64,000 nucleotides of DNA. Source: Bin87 sp963666865. Its GTDB lineage: Bacteria > Chloroflexota > Dehalococcoidia > Lucifugimonadales > UBA3495. Location of the stretch: assembly GCA_963666865.1 (NCBI GenBank), contig OY763072.1, forward strand, positions 3,472,001-3,536,000, given 5' to 3'. Both the position numbers and the translations under genes were made by a program. The notes under the pieces are model-generated. The model saw only the letters and a program-made list of their open reading frames with translations. It was not told where the DNA came from and made no database searches. Positions 25,731 to 33,558 of this stretch are shown one piece after another. Numbering within the stretch: position 1 is the stretch's first letter; the number at the start of each line of letters is the position of its first letter.

Positions 25731-27317
25731 TTACGGATTTGGCGCGCCCCAACCGCCACCGCCGGGGGTGCGGATGCTTAGTATGTCGCCGGCCTCCACG
25801 TCGAGGGTTTCCTTGCCGGCCAGGTGGATTTCCTCGTAGCCGCCCTTCAGCAGGACGTTTTCGCCGTGCTCGCCGTGGTGTCCGCCGTGGTAGCCGGGAG
25901 GAGCATAGCGGCGTCGCTCGGACAGCACGGTGACGCGGGCCGGACTGAGAAACTCGACGTCGCGGATCAGGCCGTCGCCGCCACGATGGAGGCCGTCGCC
26001 GCCGGAGCCCCGGCGCAGGGCGTAGCGCTTCAGGCGCAGCGGGAAGGCGAACTCCAGCGCCTCTACCGGCGTGTTCATGGTGTTGGTCATGTGGGTGTGG
26101 ATGCCGGACACGCCATCCTTATCGGGCCGTGCGCCCATGCCGCCGCCGATGGTTTCGTAATAGACGTAGGGCTTGTCCCGGGAGATGTCGTGGCCGCCGA
26201 TGATCATGTTGTTCATGGTGCCCTGGGACGACGCCGGTATCCGGTCGGGCAGGGCCTGGCTCATGGCGGCCAGCAGCACGTCGGTGATGCGCTGGGAGGT
26301 TTCCACGTTGCCGCCGGCCACGCCGCGCTGGGGCAGCGGATCCACCAGGCTGCCCCGGGGAGTGATGACTTCCACCGGGCGCAGGCAGCCCTGGTTGGCC
26401 GGCGCCTCGTCGCCCACCACGCAGCGGACGACGTACAGACTGGCCGATACGGTGACGGCGCGGGGCGCGTTGATGCAGCCGGGCCGATGCTCAGCGGTGC
26501 CGGTGAAGTCTATGGTCAGCCGGTCGCCGGCCACCGTCACGGCCACGGTGATGGGCACCGGCTCCTCGGTCAGTCCGTCGTCGTCCATATAATCAGTCAC
26601 GCGATACACGCCGTCCGGCAGCTCGGTGATGCGCCGGCGGGTCAGCCGCTCGGAGTAATCCAGCAGCGCGTCCATGTGCTCGTGAGTTTCGGCCAGGCCG
26701 TACCGGTCGGCAATCTCGCTGAGGCGTTTTTCACCCACGCGGATTGAGGCGATCTGAGCGGACAGGTCACCCTGGCGGTCGTCGGGCGTGCGGGAATTGC
26801 GGCAGATGAGCGCGATAACCTCGTTATTGATGCGCCCGCCATCCGAAAGCTTCAGGGGCGGAATGATCATGCCTTCCTGGTACAGCTCGGTGGACAGGGG
26901 CATGGAGCCGGGAGCCATGCCGCCCACGTCGGAATGGTGCCCCCGGTTGCTGACGTAGCCGATGAGGCTCCGCCCGCCATCTGCGTCGATATAGGCCGGC
27001 GCGACCAGCGTGATGTCGGGCAGGTGGGAGCCGCCCAGGTAGGGGTCGTTGAGGATGATGATGTCCCCTTCCTGCAAGCCGTCGGGAAAGGTCTGCAAGG
27101 CGGCCTGCACCGAGGCCGGCATGGCGCCGAGGTGCACCGGCTGGTGGGCGGCCTGGGCCACCATCTCGGCGTCGGGGTTGAACAGGGCGCAGGAGAAGTC
27201 CTGCCGCTCCTTCATGTTGGTGGAGTAGCTGGTGCGCTGCAAAGCCACGCCCATCTCCTCGGAAACGGAGATGAACATATTTTTGAAGACTTCCAGGCTG
27301 ATGGCGTCAACGGGCAT
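25731..27317 (-). CDS. hyuB: hydantoinase B / oxoprolinase family subunit
   Basis: A 528-residue protein of the HyuB family, which with HyuA forms ATP-dependent enzymes opening cyclic amides (hydantoin, 5-oxoproline) or carboxylating ketones. Typical segments are 'NMKERQDFSCALFNPDAEMVAQ', 'HLGAMPASVQ', 'DIIILNDPYLGGSHLPDITL', 'RGHHSDVGGMAPGSMP' and the C-terminal 'GGGGWGAPNP'. ATG at 27317 is favoured over an upstream TTG. Its partner hyuA lies 2.1 kb away (29469-31475), separated by a block of unrelated genes. Confidence 0.9.
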   Translation of the reverse strand: MPVDAISLEVFKNMFISVSEEMGVALQRTSYSTNMKERQDFSCALFNPDAEMVAQAAHQPVHLGAMPASVQAALQTFPDGLQEGDIIILNDPYLGGSHLPDITLVAPAYIDADGGRSLIGYVSNRGHHSDVGGMAPGSMPLSTELYQEGMIIPPLKLSDGGRINNEVIALICRNSRTPDDRQGDLSAQIASIRVGEKRLSEIADRYGLAETHEHMDALLDYSERLTRRRITELPDGVYRVTDYMDDDGLTEEPVPITVAVTVAGDRLTIDFTGTAEHRPGCINAPRAVTVSASLYVVRCVVGDEAPANQGCLRPVEVITPRGSLVDPLPQRGVAGGNVETSQRITDVLLAAMSQALPDRIPASSQGTMNNMIIGGHDISRDKPYVYYETIGGGMGARPDKDGVSGIHTHMTNTMNTPVEALEFAFPLRLKRYALRRGSGGDGLHRGGDGLIRDVEFLSPARVTVLSERRRYAPPGYHGGHHGEHGENVLLKGGYEEIHLAGKETLDVEAGDILSIRTPGGGGWGAPNP

Positions 27318-27340
27318 GGTGGATTTCGTCCTATCTGCGT

Positions 27341-27649
27341 TCAAGGAATCAGGTCGATGTGTTCCAGGGTTACGAGGCGGTCGTCTTCAACTACGGAATA
27401 GGTAATTTCAATAATCTCACTGCTGGCGGGAGCGCGTGGAAAGCGTATTACGCGGGCGTTCGCCGGCGCGTCCTCTGGCGGACGTCCCAAGCCAGGAGTT
27501 TTGGAGAGCACATTTTGGATGAAGTATTCTAACTGCGCCGGATGCACCATCGGGTTGAGCCATCCTGAGGCTACGCCCGCGTCCCACTCGACATAGAACG
27601 AGGGACCGCGGACTACGCGGTATGGCTCAGCTTCTCTGGCGGACGTCAT
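27341..27649 (-). CDS. putative toxin of the Panacea pair
   Basis: A 102-residue protein directly after, and overlapping by 23 bases, the Panacea-domain gene. It is not recognised as a known toxin; the C-terminal strand pattern ('EIIEITYSVVEDDRLVTLEHI') is RelE-like. By position it is the candidate toxin. It ends 23 bases before hyuB. Confidence 0.5.
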   Translation of the reverse strand: MTSAREAEPYRVVRGPSFYVEWDAGVASGWLNPMVHPAQLEYFIQNVLSKTPGLGRPPEDAPANARVIRFPRAPASSEIIEITYSVVEDDRLVTLEHIDLIP

Positions 27650-28184
27650 CAGCGACTTTCAGTACGCGACGGGTGGAATTCTGGCTCAAAGGCGGGGCGG
27701 TGATGCCGGCCAATTCGTAGGCCAACGGCTGCCCGTCCTCAGTGGCAAGCCAAGCCGCTTCGTATCGGGAGTAGTCCTCAATGGCCGCCGCGCTGTAGTC
27801 GGCGAATCGCTCCAACTGCGCATCCATTTCCTCAATTTCCCCGGGCGCCAGCATTTCCCGGTTGGCCGGCCGGTTGGTCAGCAGGCCATAGCGGTGGTAG
27901 CCCTGGTCGTGACGGTTGCGCAACACAGTAACGGCGCCAGACTGTTCCATTTTCATGCGGGCCTGATACCAGTTTTCAGGGTACGGCCCATGAGGAAAAT
28001 GCAGGTAGGTAGTGCCTGTGATAGGCCTACCCAGCAGGATATAGGCACCGCAGTCGGAATAGTAAAGTAGCCTTGCCAGCTTGCTCACTCCGAAATAAGG
28101 GTCGTTTTCCGACCGCTCGCCGATGTACAGGGCCGCCTCGATAAACTTATCCAGGTCTTGCGTGAAACTCCGTTGCGTCGTCAT
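27627..28184 (-). CDS. Panacea-domain (SocA-like, DUF4065) antitoxin
   Basis: A 185-residue protein with the Panacea domain: 'GVSKLARLLYYSDCGAYILLGRPITGTTYLHFPHGPYPENW' in pattern. Panacea antitoxins neutralise many unrelated toxins encoded next to them. Here the downstream gene overlaps this one, the usual arrangement. The start overlaps the PIG-L stop by four bases. Confidence 0.82.
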   Translation of the reverse strand: MTTQRSFTQDLDKFIEAALYIGERSENDPYFGVSKLARLLYYSDCGAYILLGRPITGTTYLHFPHGPYPENWYQARMKMEQSGAVTVLRNRHDQGYHRYGLLTNRPANREMLAPGEIEEMDAQLERFADYSAAAIEDYSRYEAAWLATEDGQPLAYELAGITAPPLSQNSTRRVLKVADDVRQRS

Positions 28185-29014
28185 TGCGAATCTCCACGGT
28201 CGTCAAGCGCCGCCAGCAAATCTACGGCTCCGGTCGGGGCTGCCAATTGGTAGTATTCCGTCCCCATGAGGCGATGGACAACGGCGGTGGGAAGTTGCTC
28301 GAAGGGGCCGTCGTCGTAGATTTGGGTGCGGTGGCAGGACAGGGACGCTATCTTTGTCTCCACCCACTCCGAAACATCCAGGGTGGTGGTTACGTCCTCG
28401 TCGGGGGTGCCCAGGGTGTCGACGGCGTCCACGGCGAAGGGCGGGGTGATGCCCCGGTCGGTCATCTCCTGCCACATGCGCTGGAACACGCTGCGGGGGA
28501 AGCAGGTGTAGTACAGCAGCGGCGTTGCAGCGTCCGGGTCGGAGGCGCGCTCCGCGGCGGCGGTGGCGTGGCTGCACATGGTCTTGTGGTCGGGATGGCC
28601 ATAGCCGCCGCTGGGATCGTGGGTGAGCACCAGGTGGGGGTTGATTTCGGCGATTATGCCGGTCAGCTGCCCGATAATGGCATCGTCGTCTGCGTTGCAG
28701 TAGGCGTTGGGATGCAAATTGTCGTCGGTGCCGTCCATACCGCTGTCCCGGTAGTCCAGGAACCGGATGTCGCTGATGCCGGTGATGGCCATGGCATTGC
28801 GGAGTTCCTGCTTGCGGACCTGCCACAGGTTTTCCGGCGTTGCGAGAGAGGGATCGCTGATCTCGCCCACATCTCCGTTGGTGGCGCAGACCAGGGTGAC
28901 CCGGGCGCCGCCGGCCGCCAGCATCGCCAGCAGGCCGCCCGAAGAAAAACCTTCATCGTCCGGGTGGGCGAAGCAAGCCAACACGGAGAGGCGGGAAACG
29001 GATGGAGTGGTCAT
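28181..29014 (-). CDS. PIG-L family deacetylase
   Basis: A 277-residue zinc hydrolase of the LmbE/MshB group. The metal site is 'CFAHPDDEGFSSGG' at about residues 14-27, then 'VLTHDPSGGYGHPDHKTMC'. Members remove acetyl groups from N-acetylglucosamine-type substrates, for example in low-molecular-weight thiol synthesis or antibiotic tailoring. The substrate is not predictable. It is the first gene of the unit leading to the Panacea pair and hyuB. Confidence 0.9.
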   Translation of the reverse strand: MTTPSVSRLSVLACFAHPDDEGFSSGGLLAMLAAGGARVTLVCATNGDVGEISDPSLATPENLWQVRKQELRNAMAITGISDIRFLDYRDSGMDGTDDNLHPNAYCNADDDAIIGQLTGIIAEINPHLVLTHDPSGGYGHPDHKTMCSHATAAAERASDPDAATPLLYYTCFPRSVFQRMWQEMTDRGITPPFAVDAVDTLGTPDEDVTTTLDVSEWVETKIASLSCHRTQIYDDGPFEQLPTAVVHRLMGTEYYQLAAPTGAVDLLAALDDRGDSQ

Positions 29015-29115
29015 AATCGCAAAAAGTCCGATAGTCTGGAGCGGACGGCAAACGATTTTGCAGTCTGGCGGAGACGATGTTACATTAATTCGACTTTGTT
29101 GAGCGAGAGCAGGCA

Positions 29116-29472
29116 ATGACTACAGCCGTTGAATACCACGCAGAACGGAGTTGGCATTTTCTGGAATTGGTGGATGATGAAGTAGCCCGAGGGGAGATGG
29201 AAGAGGCCGGTAACAAACTATGGGGAGCCGCTGCTCATGCCATCAAGGCTGTCGCCGAGCGTCGAGGCTGGTCCCACGGTGCGCACCGCGACTTGGAGGA
29301 AGTCGTAATGCGCTTGGTTGATGACGAGGGCGGTCCGGCGATTCTGTACACTTACTATGCATTGGCAAACTGGTTCCACGCACGCTTTTACGGCGGTCCA
29401 CCCGAAGAGGGCATGATTCACCACGGCAAAGAGCAGATAACCGACTTCATCCGCCTGCTGGAAAGCCTTTAG
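29116..29472 (+). CDS. PaREP1/HEPN-like small protein
   Basis: A 118-residue helical protein resembling the PaREP1 group of HEPN-like proteins: 'GEMEEAGNKLWGAAAHAIKAVAERRG' and 'LHARFY'-type ending ('NWFHARFYGG'). It lacks the usual R-x4-6-H ribonuclease motif in clear form. It is transcribed opposite to its neighbours and its end overlaps the end of hyuA by four bases. Confidence 0.6.
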   Translation: MTTAVEYHAERSWHFLELVDDEVARGEMEEAGNKLWGAAAHAIKAVAERRGWSHGAHRDLEEVVMRLVDDEGGPAILYTYYALANWFHARFYGGPPEEGMIHHGKEQITDFIRLLESL

Positions 29473-31475
29473 CCGGGTTCCAACAGCAGGTTGCCGTAGG
29501 GGTCAACATCGCCGGTCCAGCCGGGCGGGACGACGATGGTGGTATCCAATTGCAGCAGCAAGGCGGGCCCGGCGATCCGGTTCCCGGTTTGCAGCAGGTC
29601 GCGGTTGTAAAGAGTGGTGGCAACCGGGCCGTCGGCGAACACCACTTCGGCGTTGCCGATCACGGCGGGCGCGGAGTCGCTTCCCTGATTGGCGGCGGGC
29701 TCCATTTGTGGCTTGTCCATCGCCAGCTCCAGCTTCAAGCGCAGGTTGACCACCTCTATGGGCAGCGCGGCATCGGCGTAACCGAACCGTTGCAGGTGGG
29801 CTTGGTAGAAGTCGGATGATATGTCGCCGGTCAGATCGCCCGGTTCGACCAGCGGGGGGCAGTCCACCGTCAGCTCGAAGGACTGGCCTACGTAGCGCAC
29901 GTCCAGGAAACGGCGGGGCGTCATGGCGTCGGCGCGGAGGCCCTCGTCAACCAACTCGGCGCGGGCCTGCTGCTCCATGCCGTGGAACTCCTCCTCCAAC
30001 CTCGCGCTCTCCAGGTCGTCGCCCCGCAGCATCACTGTGCGCGAGTAGTCCTTGACCACGTCGGCGATGGCGACGCCCAGGGCAGAAAGGATGCCCGGAT
30101 GCCCCGGCACCAGCACGCGAGGGATGCCCAGCTCGGCGGCCAGCTCGCAGGCGTGCATAGGGCCGGCGCCGCCGAAGGGGATCAGGGTGAACTCGCGGGG
30201 GTCGTAGCCCCGCTCCAACGAGATGGCGCGGATGGCCCGTTCCATATTGGAGTTGACCACGCGGATGATGCCCAGCGCGGTATCCGTGGCTGACGCGCCG
30301 ACGCCGCCGGCCAACTCGGTCATCAGAGACTGAGAGCGCTGTTGATCCAGCGTCATGCGGCCGCCGAGGAATCCGTCGGGACGCAGCCGGCCCAGGGTCA
30401 GGTTGGCGTCGGTGACGGTAATACGGTCGCCACTACCGTAGCAGGCCGGGCCGGGGTCGGCGCCGGCAGACTGGGGGCCAACCACCAGCGCGCCACCGGC
30501 GTCCACACGGGCGATGGAACCGCCGCCGGCTCCGACGGTGTGGATCTCGATCATCGGAACGCTGACCGGATAGCCGCCCAGGTTGGCCGCCGTGGTCTCC
30601 TTGATACGGCCGGGGCACAGGGAAACGTCGGTTGAGGTGCCGCCCATGTCCAATGTGATTATGTCAGGGTAGCCGGCTTGTACGCCGGTATAGAACGCGC
30701 CGACCACGCCGCCGGCAGGGCCGCTGAGGATAGTACGCACGGGCTGGTCGGCGGCCAGGCGGGCGGTGATGCTGCCGCCGGAGGACTGCATGATGCGCAG
30801 GCCGCGCCCCAGCACCGATTCCAGTTGGGTCAGATAACGCTCCATCACCGGGCCGACGTAGGAATTGACGACGACGGTGCTGGTGCGCTCGTACTCGCGA
30901 AACTCGGGCAGTATCTTAGATGAGATGGAGATGAACGGGTTGTTGGGGAGTTCGGACAGCCGTTGCGCCAGCATCTCCTCGTGTATCGGGTTGAGGAAGG
31001 AGAACAGGAAGGATACGGCGACGCCATCGACTTGAGCGTCGGTCAGCAATGACAGTAGCGCCTCCACCGATTCCGGCGTTAGGTCGTCCAAGATCGCGCC
31101 GGTATAGTCGATGCGCTCAGGGAGGCCGAAACGCAGTTGCCACGGAGCCAGCGGCGTGGGCCGTTCCATAGACAGGTCATAGAGATCGGCGCGGTTCTGG
31201 CGGCCGATTTCGAGGACGTCCTCGAACCCCACGGTGGTAACCAGCGCGGTGCGCCCGCCTTTGCCCTCCAGCAGGGCGTTGGTGGCGACGGTGCTGCCGT
31301 GGATGAAGTCTGCTGCCTTTATGTCAACGTCGATTTCGCCAATGCCGGTGGTGATGCCCACCGACGGGTTTGCCGGCGTGGAAGGGAGTTTGTGAACGGA
31401 GAGTACGCCGTCCCGAAGGACGGCGATGTCGGTAAAGGTTCCGCCGACATCAATGCCGACTACGGTAGTGGACAT
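29469..31475 (-). CDS. hyuA: hydantoinase A / oxoprolinase family subunit
   Basis: A 668-residue HyuA protein with an actin-like ATP-binding fold: 'GIDVGGTFTDIAVL' at residues 7-20, 'HGSTVATNALLEGKGGRTALVTT', 'SGPAGGVVGA', 'DMGGTSTDVSL', 'GAGGGSIA' and 'GGAGPMHACELAAELGIPRVLVPGHPGILSALG' in pattern. It supplies the ATP-using half of the hydantoinase or oxoprolinase. The ribosome site GGAGAG lies upstream of the ATG. hyuB is displaced downstream by the Panacea block. Confidence 0.93.
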   Translation of the reverse strand: MSTTVVGIDVGGTFTDIAVLRDGVLSVHKLPSTPANPSVGITTGIGEIDVDIKAADFIHGSTVATNALLEGKGGRTALVTTVGFEDVLEIGRQNRADLYDLSMERPTPLAPWQLRFGLPERIDYTGAILDDLTPESVEALLSLLTDAQVDGVAVSFLFSFLNPIHEEMLAQRLSELPNNPFISISSKILPEFREYERTSTVVVNSYVGPVMERYLTQLESVLGRGLRIMQSSGGSITARLAADQPVRTILSGPAGGVVGAFYTGVQAGYPDIITLDMGGTSTDVSLCPGRIKETTAANLGGYPVSVPMIEIHTVGAGGGSIARVDAGGALVVGPQSAGADPGPACYGSGDRITVTDANLTLGRLRPDGFLGGRMTLDQQRSQSLMTELAGGVGASATDTALGIIRVVNSNMERAIRAISLERGYDPREFTLIPFGGAGPMHACELAAELGIPRVLVPGHPGILSALGVAIADVVKDYSRTVMLRGDDLESARLEEEFHGMEQQARAELVDEGLRADAMTPRRFLDVRYVGQSFELTVDCPPLVEPGDLTGDISSDFYQAHLQRFGYADAALPIEVVNLRLKLELAMDKPQMEPAANQGSDSAPAVIGNAEVVFADGPVATTLYNRDLLQTGNRIAGPALLLQLDTTIVVPPGWTGDVDPYGNLLLEPG

Positions 31476-31562
31476 TTGCGATCATCTCTCCGCTTGCTCG
31501 GGGTTCTCATCTTTGGTTCGCGCCATTCTAACGCGGCACGCTGCAATCCGGTAGGCGGACCG

Positions 31563-32288
31563 TTATCCCGTCTCGGCCAGCGCGATGCGCAGGCGCTTGT
31601 TGATGCGGCCCTTGCTCTCGTGTCCGACCACGCTGATGCGTCCAACCTCGCGGGTATTGTGGACGTGGGTGCCGCCGTCGGCCTGTAGATCCAGGCCGCG
31701 GATGTTGATGGTGCGGACCTCGGTGATGGCGGCGGGCAGCAGGTTGATCTTGGTGCGGATCAGGTCCGGGTGGGCGTCGGCATCGGCGCGGCTCATGGAG
31801 TCGACGCCGATGTCCCGGGCTGCGGCGACCTCCGCGTTGATGCGCGCTTCCACTTCCTCGGCGAATTCGGCCGACATATTCTCCAGCTCGAAGTCCATCC
31901 GCGCCCGGCCCGGCTGCATATCGCCGCCGGTTACCAGCGCCCCGTAGTCGCGCCACACCACGCCGCAGAGGATATGCAGGGCGGTATGGGTGCGCATGAG
32001 CAGGTAACGGCGCTCCCAGTCGATTGCGCCGTGGAGTTGGGCGCCCACCGCGGCGCGCGCGTCGCCGTCTATGATATGCACGATGGCGCCGCCGGCGCGA
32101 CCGACCTTGGTGACCCGATACGCTGCGCCGGAAGCATCGGTCAGCGTTCCCACGTCGCAGGGTTGGCCGCCGCCGCCGATGTAAAAGGCGGTGCGGTCCA
32201 ATACCACGCCGCCGTCGTCAGTGACGTCTCCGACGGTGGCGTCGAACTCGGACAGGTAAGCATCAGCAAGGAAAAGTAGTTGAGTCAT
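31563..32288 (-). CDS. AlaX-like alanyl-tRNA editing protein
   Basis: A 241-residue stand-alone editing domain that hydrolyses mischarged Ser- or Gly-tRNA(Ala). Zinc ligands are visible: 'RTHTALHIL' (H-x3-H) and the later 'GGTHVHNTREVG', where a Cys-x3-His is often found but only the His is obvious here. 'FYIGGGGQPCDVGTL' matches the glycine-rich strand of the AlaX type. ATG at 32288. It is divergent from dnaN. Confidence 0.85.
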   Translation of the reverse strand: MTQLLFLADAYLSEFDATVGDVTDDGGVVLDRTAFYIGGGGQPCDVGTLTDASGAAYRVTKVGRAGGAIVHIIDGDARAAVGAQLHGAIDWERRYLLMRTHTALHILCGVVWRDYGALVTGGDMQPGRARMDFELENMSAEFAEEVEARINAEVAAARDIGVDSMSRADADAHPDLIRTKINLLPAAITEVRTINIRGLDLQADGGTHVHNTREVGRISVVGHESKGRINKRLRIALAETG

Positions 32289-32359
32289 AACAGCCTCTAA
32301 GCACACAAATGCGTCGCGTTCCGTTTGGGGCTTACGATTATACCAATGAAGCGCCATGC

Positions 32360-32365
32360 TATAAT
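32360..32365 (+). promoter_or_regulatory. candidate -10 box of dnaN
   Basis: TATAAT lies 33 bases before the dnaN ATG. No clear -35 element is visible. The gap to the AlaX gene is about 110 bases. Confidence 0.35.
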
Positions 32366-32397
32366 TCGGCGCAATTCCGGTATTGGGTTGGCTAGAG

Positions 32398-33558
32398 ATG
32401 AAACTGTCGTGCCTTCAGGAAAACTTGGCTCGTGGACTGGGCGTGGTGGGCCGGGCGGTGGCGAGTCGTTCCACGTTGCCGATAACGCAGAACGTTCTGC
32501 TGCGAACTGACCAGGGAATGCTGATGCTGTCGGCAACCAACCTGGAAATCGCCATCACCACGTGGATTGGCGCGATGATCGAGGAAGAAGGCGCCATCAC
32601 GGTGCCCCACCGACTACTGGCGGATTGGGTCAACACCCGGCCCAGCGACCGTATCGACCTGGACCTGCAGGGGCCTGGGGACGACGGGGGAATGGGAGGC
32701 GGGAATGTGCTGCACCTCTCCTGTGGCCGCGCCGTGACCCGCATCAACGGCGCCGACGCCGCCGACTTTCCGCCAGTGCCCCAGGTTGACGCCGGAATGG
32801 CCACCGACATCGACCCCAGCGTGCTGCGTTCCGCTATCGGACTGGTGGCGTTTTCCGCTGCCACCGATGAGTCCCGCCCGGTGCTGACCGGCGTGGAGCT
32901 GAAACTGGAGGAGTCGGACTTGGTGATGGCCGCCGCCGACGGGTTCCGACTGGCAGTGTACAAGGGAGAACTGCCGCAGCCGGTGGAACAGGAGATCAAG
33001 GTGATCGTGCCGGCGCGGACCATGAGCGAGATACAGCGCCTGGCCTCTGAGCAGAGCGGCCCGGTCAAGGTCACGCTGTCCCCGGAGCGCGGCCAGGCCC
33101 TGTTCAAGCTGGAACACGTAGAGGTGGTCTCCCAGTTGCTGCAAGGGAGCTTCCCCAATTACGATCAACTGATACCGGAGCGTTACGAAACCCGGGCGGT
33201 GATGGAGTTGGACGACCTGAAAAGGGCCACTCAGTCGGCGTCGGTATTCGCGCGGGACGGCAGCAACATCGTACGCTTGGAGATGATGCCCCAGGAGGAT
33301 GCCGAGGGCGGGCAGCTCAAGGTGTCGGCCCGTTCCGAGGAAGTGGGCGACAGCCTGGACGAGCTGGACATCGACCAAATGGACGGCGAAGACGCGAAGA
33401 TCGCGTTCAACGTGCGCTATCTGCAGGATATCGTCAACGTGTTGGGCCGGGGCAAGGTCGCCATCGAAGTCACCAACTCATCAAGCCCCGGCGTATTCCG
33501 ACCGGCCGATTCGGACAGTTACGTACATGTGGTCATGCCGATGTATGTTCAATGGTAG
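32398..33558 (+). CDS. dnaN: DNA polymerase III subunit beta (sliding clamp)
   Basis: A 386-residue clamp with three repeated domains; it encircles DNA and holds polymerase III and repair proteins. Recognisable parts are the N-terminal 'MKLSCLQENLARGLGVVGRAVASRSTLPIT' in pattern, 'FSAATDESRPVLTGVELKLE', 'AADGFRLAVYKGEL', 'QGSFPNYDQLIPERYETRAV' and the C-terminal 'DSYVHVVMPMYVQW'. dnaA is not next to it. Its last 26 bases overlap the antisense end of a large serine recombinase. Confidence 0.95.
   Translation: MKLSCLQENLARGLGVVGRAVASRSTLPITQNVLLRTDQGMLMLSATNLEIAITTWIGAMIEEEGAITVPHRLLADWVNTRPSDRIDLDLQGPGDDGGMGGGNVLHLSCGRAVTRINGADAADFPPVPQVDAGMATDIDPSVLRSAIGLVAFSAATDESRPVLTGVELKLEESDLVMAAADGFRLAVYKGELPQPVEQEIKVIVPARTMSEIQRLASEQSGPVKVTLSPERGQALFKLEHVEVVSQLLQGSFPNYDQLIPERYETRAVMELDDLKRATQSASVFARDGSNIVRLEMMPQEDAEGGQLKVSARSEEVGDSLDELDIDQMDGEDAKIAFNVRYLQDIVNVLGRGKVAIEVTNSSSPGVFRPADSDSYVHVVMPMYVQW

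Noticed and set aside
25708..25752. Upstream extension of the uracil-DNA glycosylase
   Set aside because: The extension is a translation of the dispersed hairpin repeat (giving VIPAKAGIQ) and has no family similarity.
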